Source: G032773895 sp965248935
GTDB lineage: Bacteria; Pseudomonadota; Gammaproteobacteria; Pseudomonadales; Cellvibrionaceae
Direction of reading: 5' to 3'
Assembly: GCA_965248935.1 (NCBI GenBank)
Contig: OZ252214.1
Coordinates: forward strand, 806,001-870,000
DNA length: 64,000 bases
In this document: positions 53,636 to 61,398 of the stretch, piece after piece
Layout of the letters: every line of letters begins with the position of its first letter
Position numbering within the stretch: position 1 is the first letter of the stretch
Notes under the pieces: generated by a model
Told to the model about the DNA's origin: nothing
The model's input: only the letters and a program-made list of their open reading frames with translations
The model's database searches: none
Position numbers and translations under genes: made by a program

Positions 53636-54976
53636 CTGCGAGAAACCCGCACAGCACAATCAAGTATATTTGATTTTTACTCGCAACACGAATTTAGTGA
53701 TTTCCTGCATGACTTATCGTGCTTGTTAGATGATCACCCGAAGATACTGACGCTGCTCGAGAATGATTTGCTAACCGATGGGGTGCAGCCTACAGGGAGA
53801 AAAGGGTTATCCGTTGAAAGTATTTTTCGATGTATGCTGCTGAAGCAGATAACTCGCGTCAGCTACAAAATGTTGGCGTTTCATTTAGCGGATTCGCACA
53901 GTTACAGGACATTTGCTCGGTTGGATGGAGAGTGCCGACCAGGTAAATCGGCACTAAGTTGCAATATTCGTCGAATGAGGCCAGAAACGTTGCAAAGGAT
54001 TTTTGAACACTTGGCGGTAAAGATATTTAGCGACGGCACAATTGATATCGACTTATTGCGCTTAGACAGTACGGTTGTCAAAAGCAATATTGCGCCACCC
54101 TTGGATAGCCAATTGCTCAATGATGGCATCAGAGTATTGAGCCGGTGTTTTTCAAAGGCTCGTGACCGTACCGGTGTTAAGCTGCGATTGACGGACTATC
54201 GTAAGCAATCGAAATCGCTGGCAGCACGCATATTTTACGGTAAAAAGGTGGCAAAAGACGAATGGTACAAAGAGCTTATACCAATAGCTAGACAAGTGAT
54301 TAGGCAAAGTGATAGAGCCATAGAGCAGGTTCAACAAAAATGTTCGCTCGAAGAATTGTCACGGCCATGGATAGAAGAGGTGAGGCATTTCCGAGATTTG
54401 CTCACAAGAGTTATTTATCAAACGGAGTGTCGAGTGTTTAATGACGAGAGGGTGCCAGCAACGAAAAAAATAGTGAGCCTATTTGAGCCTCATACGGATA
54501 TCATTGTTAAAGGTCTTCGAGACATTGATTATGGGCACAAGGTAAACCTGGCTACAGATAAAAGCGGGTTGATAACAGCAGTAATGATAGAGGATGGCAA
54601 TCCCTGTGACACTGAGCGGTTTATACCACTGATAGAAGCACACCAATCGCTTTATGGATGCCTGCCCGATACAACCATTGCCGATGGCGGCTACGCTAGC
54701 CAGGACAATATTGCCGAAGGTAAAGCGCTAGGCATTAGGCGCGTAGCATTCCACAAAAAGAAAGGAATTGCACCGAGAGCAATGGGCTTGCAAAGCAAAA
54801 CGCTCAAGAAATTGAAGGACTTTAGGGCTGGCATAGAAGGTAATATATCGGAATTGAAAAGAGCCTTTGGTGCAGGTAAGGCTCTATGGAAAGGTGAAGA
54901 TGGTTTCATGGCTTTTGTTTGGTCGTCGGTAATCAGTTACAACTTAACTCATTTGGTTCGACTGAACTCTGGATAA
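53636..54976 (+). mobile_element. ISNCY-family transposase
   Basis: A DDE transposase of about 446 residues if translation begins at the CTG at 53636 (LRETRTAQSSIFDFYSQHEFS), which restores the usual family N-terminus. The first standard start, TTG at 53723, would remove 29 conserved residues, so an original ATG may have mutated. Marks are LLRLDSTVVKSNI (first D), the PPLDSQLLNDGIRVLSR phrase typical of ISNCY, HKVNLATDKSGLITAVMIEDGNPCDTERFIPLIE (second D region), IADGGYASQDN and RAGIEGNISELKRAFG (final E). No other lesion is visible. Terminal repeats could not be established. Confidence 0.85.
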
Positions 54977-55226
54977 CGACGAAAGCGCAACGACCCAAAC
55001 CTTCACAGGAGCCGAGAAAGTCATCGGCGTGGCGGTTGCCGCCCAGAAATAAGCGAATCGAACTAAAGTTGAACAACTTTAGGTAAGCGTTGCTGGCTTC
55101 ATGAAGATAGACTGCTCGCCCACGGCTAGAACTATCATGTTGGCTGCAAAATTTTTTGAAATACCTGTTTATGGATGGGCACTAGTTATTATTGTGTTCA
55201 GATGTTAAATAAAAAAGAAAATTGGT
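54977..55226. other. Spacer between the transposase and the NTPase operon
   Basis: About 250 bases without a gene. It may include the right end of the insertion element and the promoter of the NTPase gene. Nothing definite was identified. Confidence 0.4.
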
Positions 55227-57446
55227 ATGGGGATACGGTTAATGAAAGAAAAACGGAAGAGGCATTTAAGAAAAACGTGGGAAAAACACTTTATACAACC
55301 GTTCAAAGACACTAGGCGATGGACTAATATAGTCAATGTTCCTTCTCATATGGATGAGGGATCCTTCGGGCAGTTATTCGCGGATTGTTTTACTCATCAT
55401 AATGATGTTCGTTTTTCCCCAGAGGATGAAGACGCCTTCCACTTTCAGCAAGATCCAAGAAGAATTATTAGAAAAAATAATTTGACTGCCTTCTTCCAAA
55501 AACAGTTTACATCTCAGGATTCATTTGTTTCTGCGGACATCTATGAATCGCCGAACTATGAAGAAAAAGAATCTGAACTTGGTGAACCTGCTGGCTTTGA
55601 TCACTTCTTTCAGTGCGTTATGTCAAGTCCGTTTTCTAAGCTCGACGTGAATAATCAAAGCTTGGGTGAAAATAGAATCACTTTCCTAATTGGCGAGGTA
55701 GGTATTGGGAAAACATTTTTGGTAAGTCGAACCGCACGGGAAATCGCTCATCTTGACTCTGACTTAAATGGATTTAAAGTTATACCGGTCTATGCTTGCA
55801 TGGAGACATTTGTAGCTTCTCACGGGAATACTGATGATGCGCCGGAATTGATTAGACAGTTTTTACTGTTTTTAGCTGATTTAATTCGAAAGTCAGTTAA
55901 ACAGTTTTCATATGAACTTAACACTCAAATTCAACTAACCTACTCACCTGTGGATGCCACTACTGAGCAAATTTCCTTGAATATTCGGGAATATATTCAC
56001 GACCTTGCCAGATGTGGTTCTACTCCTGCAAGAGTTGTCATATTTGTCGACAATTTTGATGTACTTCATTACCAGAATTCACGATATATCTTCTTTCCTG
56101 AAGAATACACTAAGCACCGAAGGTTTATAGAGGAAAAAATAGTCAAGCTCATTTTTCTATTTGTAGACCCGAATATTCTTGGTGACGCAGGTATCTGCGT
56201 TTGTATTACAAGCAGGCAGAATGTAGCCAGGGAGAGTAAAATCATTAATCAACCTGCTTTGCCGAGGCGAATGGAGCTGGAGGGCCATATAGTCTTCCAG
56301 TTGGGGAAAGTTGATGCGCTTGATGTGGTCGATTCAAGGATGCGTATGTATGAAAGGGTGCTATTGGAATTCTCCAAAATTGAAGACGTGAATAATTATG
56401 ATCTAGATTTTCACGATTCTCTGGCCTTGATTAAGGCTCAGACTACGCAGTCAGTGGCTCCGTCCAACTTGAGTGACGGCCTCAGGAGGATCAGCGAGCT
56501 TTCCCATCATGGAGCTAGGTCTTTGGTTGAATTTCTTGGGAAGCTTCGTCTAAACTTGATCAGACAGAACGATGCTGTTGAAAGGTTGTTTTCACATTCA
56601 CCTTGGTTATTGGAGAGGTTATATATATCAAGCCTACACCAACGTTATTCTCAATCTCAGGGGCATTTCCCAAACCTATTTCTGGTTGACGGAAAAAGCA
56701 CAGAAGAACGAAAGGATGTTGTTCATATTCATAGTTACTGGCTAAAGTATGTATTGCTTAAAAGAATAGGTAGCAGTCATGCTTCGGGTATATCTGTTCA
56801 AGAACTTATTAACGAGTTTGTTAATGACTTTGGTTACGATGAAGATCTAGTTCGCTTGACTCTAGGAAGTTTGGTTATGGTTAATGAGTCGCGATGCATA
56901 GAAATTATAGGAGCTGCACAAGATGAGTGTCAGAGCAATTTAGTGCGGCTAACTCAGAGAGGAAAAGTTCTCATTGGTGAACACCCTGACTTTTCCTTCC
57001 CCTACTGTTTTGAGTTTAGCTACTTAGAAATGGTAATCGATGATCACATACTATCGCTACCAAGACGATTATATTCACAAATCGCGGTAGATACATCTAT
57101 CGGTTATGCGCTATTTAACAATGATAAATACCCTTCACGTATGAGATCTGATTTAGTGAAGAAAATACCTGCAACATTGGTATTTCTTCGAGTTCTCGAG
57201 GGGGCGTGGATTTGCGAGTGTCGTCAGCGAAAGGAGCTTGCTGCAAATAGTCAATTGTTAGGCCCGAATTTCGATGTGATTTACTCTAAAATCGAAGACT
57301 CGGTCAGAGGCATTGCGGCGTCTCTAGCAGCTTTCAATGCTGATAAGTACCTTGAAGAGCTTAAGAGGATACGTGAAGATAAACTGTACCTTGATGTGTA
57401 TAGTGAATACATGAGCGATTGCAAAGGGGGGGAGTGTGACAGCTGA
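55227..57446 (+). CDS. Large P-loop NTPase of a putative two-gene defence system
   Basis: A 739-residue protein. After a 150-residue N-terminal part of unknown fold comes a STAND/AAA-like ATPase: Walker A GEVGIGKT at 156-163, Walker B VVIFVDNFD with D275 and D278, and a sensor-like CVCITSRQN near residue 330. The C-terminal 350 residues are helical with winged-helix-like parts (LLKRIGSSHASGISVQELINEF). No nuclease or TIR motif was seen. The 3' end overlaps the next gene by 11 bases. The setting is a tRNA-bounded module with two toxin-antitoxin operons and a transposase. A start at ATG 55242 is also possible. Confidence 0.72.
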   Translation: MGIRLMKEKRKRHLRKTWEKHFIQPFKDTRRWTNIVNVPSHMDEGSFGQLFADCFTHHNDVRFSPEDEDAFHFQQDPRRIIRKNNLTAFFQKQFTSQDSFVSADIYESPNYEEKESELGEPAGFDHFFQCVMSSPFSKLDVNNQSLGENRITFLIGEVGIGKTFLVSRTAREIAHLDSDLNGFKVIPVYACMETFVASHGNTDDAPELIRQFLLFLADLIRKSVKQFSYELNTQIQLTYSPVDATTEQISLNIREYIHDLARCGSTPARVVIFVDNFDVLHYQNSRYIFFPEEYTKHRRFIEEKIVKLIFLFVDPNILGDAGICVCITSRQNVARESKIINQPALPRRMELEGHIVFQLGKVDALDVVDSRMRMYERVLLEFSKIEDVNNYDLDFHDSLALIKAQTTQSVAPSNLSDGLRRISELSHHGARSLVEFLGKLRLNLIRQNDAVERLFSHSPWLLERLYISSLHQRYSQSQGHFPNLFLVDGKSTEERKDVVHIHSYWLKYVLLKRIGSSHASGISVQELINEFVNDFGYDEDLVRLTLGSLVMVNESRCIEIIGAAQDECQSNLVRLTQRGKVLIGEHPDFSFPYCFEFSYLEMVIDDHILSLPRRLYSQIAVDTSIGYALFNNDKYPSRMRSDLVKKIPATLVFLRVLEGAWICECRQRKELAANSQLLGPNFDVIYSKIEDSVRGIAASLAAFNADKYLEELKRIREDKLYLDVYSEYMSDCKGGECDS

Positions 57447-57870
57447 GCAAACTATAACAAACGGTGAGTTGATTCGTTTAGCCGCAGTGTGCGCGACGAT
57501 GGTATCTATTGTCGTGACGATAATTCTGTTTGCGTTAAGGGAGTTAATGGAAAGAAACCGGCTACGGAAAAGGTCTGCAAAATTACTTGCTATGTACGCC
57601 CAGATTACTAAACGCTCACTAACACGGAATTCCAAACTTGAATTGCCGTTTACCATGAAAGATATGATCACTAACTGCGAGCCCGTACTAGACTGCGACT
57701 CGGCACTTACCTTGTTTTCAGACATCGAAGCATCTTTATTCGAAATAAATTCGCTAGAAAAAATTGGTCAAGCTATGACCTCTTTGCAAAGAACCAATCT
57801 TGTCAGTGAGATTGATGATTCTTTGGCTAACCATGTGCTGAAATTTAGATTGAAATTGAACTTCTGTTAA
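57436..57870 (+). CDS. Small membrane-anchored partner of the NTPase
   Basis: A 144-residue protein starting at GTG 57436 inside the end of the NTPase gene, with GGGGGGGAG just ahead. One N-terminal membrane helix (about residues 13-34, LAAVCATMVSIVVTIILFAL) is followed by a basic stretch (RNRLRKRSAK) and a soluble helical domain of about 90 residues. No family recognised. The 11-base overlap indicates co-translation with the NTPase. A membrane effector or anchor controlled by a cytosolic sensor ATPase is the natural model, by analogy with known NTPase-membrane protein defence pairs. Confidence 0.65.
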   Translation: MTAEQTITNGELIRLAAVCATMVSIVVTIILFALRELMERNRLRKRSAKLLAMYAQITKRSLTRNSKLELPFTMKDMITNCEPVLDCDSALTLFSDIEASLFEINSLEKIGQAMTSLQRTNLVSEIDDSLANHVLKFRLKLNFC

Positions 57871-58274
57871 GAGGTTACTTTCGTGCAGGAACAGAGTTGG
57901 TGGGGAGTTAGAGAATGATTGATATAAGTGTTCTTTTTTTGGGGGGGTACTTGCATAACTCGACATGCTTATGTGTGATTTATGGGCATGGTTTCAATTT
58001 TCTTGGCGTCAAACTCGTTCGATAATTAGGCGTTTTGATTCGGCCCCTGTTTATATTGGAGTTTATAAAGATCTTGTTCTAAGTGTTGGGAACTTGGTGT
58101 ATACACCCAATACCTTGAATACAATAGGTATGAGCGGTTTGGCTATTAACCAGAGAAAAAACTCGGGAGTTCTGTGGGACTAAGTTAAACTCCGTTAGGC
58201 ATTGTTGGGCTTTTAAAGTAACGGGTGCCTACCTAACATATTGATTTTAAAGTAATTTAATTTCCAATATTTCC
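57871..58274. other. Spacer before the third attachment repeat
   Basis: About 400 bases. A 72-codon frame (57965-58183) is open but starts without a ribosome binding site and has no recognised family. The rest is AT-rich with a poly-G run near 57940. No gene called. Confidence 0.45.
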
Positions 58275-58319
58275 CTACGAACCGAGCGGTCGAAGGTTCG
58301 AACCCTTCCGAGTGCGCCA
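58275..58319 (+). repeat. Third attachment repeat, from a different tRNA-Arg
   Basis: The 45-base 3' half of a tRNA-Arg (from CTACGAACCGAGCGG to GCGCCA), as at 49150-49194, but with T-stem GAAGG/CCTTC instead of ACAGG/CCTGT. The two arms differ in a compensatory way, so this comes from another functional tRNA-Arg version, not from mutation of the local copy. No 5' half is present. Confidence 0.88.
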
Positions 58320-58330
58320 TATTGAGAAAA

Positions 58331-58352
58331 CCCGCCTTGTGCGGGTTTTTTT
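58331..58352 (+). terminator. Terminator after the third attachment repeat
   Basis: CCCGC (58331-58335) pairs with GCGGG (58341-58345) around CTTGT, followed by seven T. It is probably carried along with the tRNA 3' end. Confidence 0.8.
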
Positions 58353-58804
58353 ATACGTATAAAGAAAGGTGTGTGGCTCAAGACCACGTCAGGTAATGGT
58401 TGTGGAGTGCCGGTATAATCCTCTCGGCATTTAAGGAATCTTCAATATGGCTAATATTTGAGGGTGTATTGAGGCTCAAATCTAGAATGTTATAAACGGT
58501 TAAATCGTGTTCAATTCTGGCTTTGTCATCGTCTATTGTTCCCCCATTTTTTGATTTCCACTAGCTGGCTAATAGGAACTTCAGCTCCAGATTATGCAGC
58601 TTTCTAGGCAATCTTCCCTAGTCAGGTTAAATACTTCTCCACGCCTAGCTCGGCATACATAACTTAATTCCAATCATGAGTGAAACTAAGAAATAGAAAA
58701 AGGGGAACAATAAATGAATTAACCGGAATTCATTTTTAATTATTCACTTTTATTTTTACCTTTTATTGTTATCTGATAAAAACTTAATACCGAAAAAGGC
58801 TTTT
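58353..58804. other. Spacer before the integrase remnant
   Basis: About 450 bases with no supported gene; frames are short and interrupted. It probably held upstream parts of the integrase module. Confidence 0.4.
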
Positions 58805-59431
58805 ATGGCAATGCAAAAAGGACAGAATGTTAATCGTCCGAAAACAGGCCCTTCGATAAAAGTCAAACCCATACGCGATATGAAAGCAATCAAACGAATT
58901 AAAAAAATACTGGCAGACCAACCACGTAATTTATGCTTATTCACCCTTGGAATAAATTCTGCGTACAGGGCAAATGAACTGCTCTCTTTAACCGTTGACC
59001 ACTACACAAGTGGACTATTTACAGGCAGAGGACAGGCTAGAGATCAAACAAAAGAAAACCCATAAGTATCGGGCGGTAACGGTTAACCAAACTACAATTA
59101 AAGCACTTGATAAGTGGCTAAATATCTACCCACGCCCAAGAGAAGGGGAGCCGCTTTTCCCCTCGTTTCAAAAAGACAAAGTACTTACCGTTCCAACCGT
59201 TACCAACTTGCTAAAAAAGTGGTGTGATGAAGTAGGGCAAAGGGGAAATTACGGCAGCCATACGATGCGAAAAACATGGGGCTATTGGCAATATAATATT
59301 GGCAATATAAAAAGGGAACGCCTATCCCCCTCCTTATGGAAGCCTACGGCCATGCAACTCAGAAAGAAACTTTGAATTATTTGTGTATTCAAGAGCTGGA
59401 AATACAGGAGCTTTATGATTTGGAGCTTTGA
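58805..59431 (+). pseudogene. Tyrosine recombinase (phage-type integrase), decayed by frameshifts
   Basis: Three frame segments together spell a small tyrosine recombinase. MQKGQNVNRPKTGPSIKVKPIRD and CLFTLGINSAYRANELLSLTVDH hold the first arginine. After a frameshift near 59000 comes LEIKQKKTHKYRAVTVNQTTIKALDKWL (lysine strand) and YGSHTMRKTWGYWQ (H-x-x-R). After a second shift near 59330 comes YGHATQKETLNYL (histidine and tyrosine). All five catalytic residue types can be read only by crossing the two shifts, so the enzyme is inactive as written. The third repeat lies just upstream, as expected for an integrase next to its attachment site. Confidence 0.82.
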
Positions 59432-59443
59432 TTGGATTCGATA

Positions 59444-59593
59444 TTAAGGTGCAGTGACAATAGACACTTTTTTATCAGGAAAAAAATAATTAACTTCTAC
59501 TTCATCGCGCAAGTCATTATAGCGAACATCAATAGCTTCCTTTTCCTCATCAGAAAACGATTTCCACATTTTTTGCATTTTTTCACTTAGCAT
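59444..59593 (-). CDS. Small hypothetical protein (49 residues)
   Basis: A short frame starting MLSEKMQKMWKSFSDEEKEA with GAGGGATAATAACT ahead of the ATG, ending VSIVTAP. It is charged and helical in its first half. It lies downstream of the ParE remnant on the same strand. It could be an antitoxin-like small protein; no family is recognised. Confidence 0.45.
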   Translation of the reverse strand: MLSEKMQKMWKSFSDEEKEAIDVRYNDLRDEVEVNYFFPDKKVSIVTAP

Positions 59594-59652
59594 AGTTATT
59601 ATCCCTCTTTCGTAAAAATATCCGTTATTTGGTATGCAGATGCAAGAACTCC

Positions 59653-59948
59653 TTAATCTTGACCAGAAAAACGATTTTCATATTTTACTAGTCCCATAAT
59701 CTCTACTGTTTCACCAGCAACACGATAAAAAATTGAATGTTTACCGCAAATACTGCGGCGATACCCTTCGCGGATTTCATCGACTGCGCGGTAAAGATAC
59801 GGGTTGTCACATAGCACATCAAAATGGGCAAGAAGGTCGTCATAGTACTTATCAGCTTGTTTTTCACCCCATTGTTTAAACCATCCTCATAAAGGTTATC
59901 AAGGTCTTGGTCTGCTTCTAAGGTCATGACTAATGCGTATCTAGTCAT
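59653..59948 (-). pseudogene. ParE/RelE-family toxin, frameshifted
   Basis: The N-terminus MTRYALVMTLEADQDLDNLYEDG is normal for ParE toxins. Near 59880 a one-base change shifts the frame; reading on in the other frame restores FKQWGEKQADKYYDDLL, LCDNPYLYRAV, IREGYRRSICGKHSIFYRV and VEIMGLVKYENRFSGQD, the complete family C-terminus with the conserved arginine and YR motifs. As written, the protein would be a 81-residue non-toxic hybrid. The intact ParD antitoxin gene precedes it with an 8-base overlap. Confidence 0.87.
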
Positions 59949-60186
59949 TCTTTTTCAATCGGGCTTTTGCATCCTGTCGAATTTGAGCTGGAGTGCGGTC
60001 ACTCAAACCGCTTTGTTCTGCGCGGATAAGCTTAGCCCTTATCATTTCGATTTCTTCATTTTGCTTGCGGGCTTGACGAATTAAATCGTTTACAACATCA
60101 CTTTTATTGCTGTATTCCTGACTATCAACCTGCGCTTTCAGCCAGTCATCATTGGGTGGGGTAAATGTAATACTTTGTCTAGGCAT
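59941..60186 (-). CDS. parD: ParD-family antitoxin
   Basis: An 81-residue ribbon-helix-helix antitoxin. SITFTPPNDDWLKAQVDSQEYSNKSDVVNDLIRQARKQ is the DNA-binding part (strand, then helices); NEEIEMIRAKLIRAEQSGLSDRTPAQIRQDAKARL is the toxin-binding tail. It is the first gene of the pair and probably represses its promoter. It is intact, while its partner ParE is frameshifted. Confidence 0.92.
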   Translation of the reverse strand: MPRQSITFTPPNDDWLKAQVDSQEYSNKSDVVNDLIRQARKQNEEIEMIRAKLIRAEQSGLSDRTPAQIRQDAKARLKKND

Positions 60187-60360
60187 GATACTAACCTCAT
60201 ATGTTACATTGCTGGTGCGGTATTACACCAATTTAGCACCACCGTCAATAAAAATATAATGTTTATCGTAACCCTTTGCTAGCTAATTTTGATGAGTTAA
60301 GTATTTTAAAAAATTAACCTTTTCTTGTGCGCATCCCCCAATGGAAGCGAGCTTTCCAAC

Positions 60361-60405
60361 CTTCGCTGCCCGTTTTGCAAACGGGTTGCCGCTCTTCAGG
60401 CGCAA
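60361..60405. repeat. Double stem-loop element, copy B
   Basis: CTTCGCTGCC then hairpin CCCGTTT/AAACGGG (60369-60375 with 60379-60385), followed by a second hairpin built on TTGCCGC...GCGCAA. It resembles copy A at 50294-50346. It sits just past the last gene of the Tse2-like operon. Confidence 0.5.
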
Positions 60406-60447
60406 TGCTTTGTATAAAAAATCTATGGGCTGTATTCAAAAAAACGA

Positions 60448-60702
60448 CTAGCTTTTAGATAATCCTAAAACACTTGGGCTGTGGTCAAGTATGGCTGTGT
60501 CTTCGTCAACCTTATAAAATGAGGCTAAAGCGTCTTGGTCGATAGTGATAGACAAGTCATCATGCTTTATTTCGTAATCAACAAATGAACTGTTTTCACC
60601 ATAAACCCGAAATTTATATCCTCCAATACTACGGATAAGCACCCCTGATATATTGGCGGCATTTTCTGTTTTGGTGGATTTATCGCCATAAATATCTGAC
60701 AT
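60448..60702 (-). CDS. Unknown protein downstream of the Tse2-like pair
   Basis: An 84-residue acidic protein (starts MSDIYGDKSTKTENAANISG). GVLIRSIGGYKFRVYGENSSFVDYEIKHDDLSITIDQDAL suggests a small beta-rich fold. It lies four bases after the previous gene on the same strand, so it belongs to the same operon. No family recognised. It may be a second immunity-type protein. Confidence 0.6.
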   Translation of the reverse strand: MSDIYGDKSTKTENAANISGVLIRSIGGYKFRVYGENSSFVDYEIKHDDLSITIDQDALASFYKVDEDTAILDHSPSVLGLSKS

Positions 60703-60706
60703 TTAC

Positions 60707-60952
60707 TTAAATTTCGTATGGTTCATCATTTTCAATAATAAAAGAATTTTCATGAAATATTTTTTCAGCTTGCTCCTTTAATCCTATTTTATAAAGACGT
60801 AAATAGGCTAAATCGTTAAGTGCGTCAGCTCCTTGATCTGAGTCTTCGCCATGCTTTTCTACAATTTTTAGTAAATTGCTTTCATGCGCGTGAAGCGACT
60901 TCCATATTAAGTTAAAGCTATTACTGTCTAGTGTTGTGTTTAGTTCTTGCAT
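60707..60952 (-). CDS. Probable Tsi2-like immunity protein
   Basis: An 81-residue acidic, helical protein (MQELNTTLDSNSFNLIWKSL... DSDQGADALNDLAYLRLYKIGLKEQAEKIF). Size, acidity and two-helix character resemble Tsi2 (77 residues), which binds Tse2 directly; ALNDLAYLRLY recalls the central helix of that family. It lies six bases downstream of the Tse2-like gene. The assignment rests on position and general features rather than a strong motif. Confidence 0.55.
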   Translation of the reverse strand: MQELNTTLDSNSFNLIWKSLHAHESNLLKIVEKHGEDSDQGADALNDLAYLRLYKIGLKEQAEKIFHENSFIIENDEPYEI

Positions 60953-60958
60953 TTCAAT

Positions 60959-61342
60959 TTATGCCTGTTTTCTAAAAATTTTCGCGCACTTTATAGCTAC
61001 CTTTTCTAGTAGCCCAATGTATTCACTTAGTGGCATATTATGGGTTGGTACGAGCATAAAATGCCCTTCCGAAGCCCCGCTTCGGGTATCTTTATACAGT
61101 TTTAAGCCGATAGGAAAAGCGGTATTTTGCCTAATTTCCCAAACCCAGCCAGTCAAATGAATTTTGTCTAATCCCGCCTTATTGAAAAGGCTCACCCCTT
61201 TGTTATTTGCAATGACTATTAATATCCCATTGATTTCTGTTGTGTCTATCTCCGTTGGTCTAACTTTGGCTATACGTGAAGAACTAGAATTTCCAAACCG
61301 ATATAGTATTTCTTTTGCTAGATAAAGTTTTTCATTATTCAC
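60959..61342 (-). CDS. Tse2-like toxin (ADP-ribosyltransferase-like family)
   Basis: A 127-residue cytoplasmic toxin candidate. LYLAKEILYRFGNSSSSRIAKVRPTEID at the start, NGILIVIANNKGVSLFNK, VWEIRQNTAFPIGLKLYKD and GHFMLVPTHNMPLSEYIGLL follow the order of conserved parts of Pseudomonas aeruginosa Tse2 (a GVSxF strand, IPxGL, then HxxxxPxxxMxLxxYxxLL). Tse2 is a type VI secretion effector that kills from within the cytoplasm; family homologues also occur in chromosomal islands without secretion genes. No T6SS genes are close. It is the first gene of a three-gene minus-strand operon, next to a likely immunity gene. Confidence 0.75.
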   Translation of the reverse strand: MNNEKLYLAKEILYRFGNSSSSRIAKVRPTEIDTTEINGILIVIANNKGVSLFNKAGLDKIHLTGWVWEIRQNTAFPIGLKLYKDTRSGASEGHFMLVPTHNMPLSEYIGLLEKVAIKCAKIFRKQA

Positions 61343-61398
61343 AAAGCCACCTCCTAATGTGGTAGAAATATACTAAAATTCTGTGATTATTTTTCTGA

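Noticed and set aside
57965..58183. 72-codon plus-strand frame before the third attachment repeat
   Set aside because: No ribosome binding site, no recognised family, flanked by non-coding sequence.
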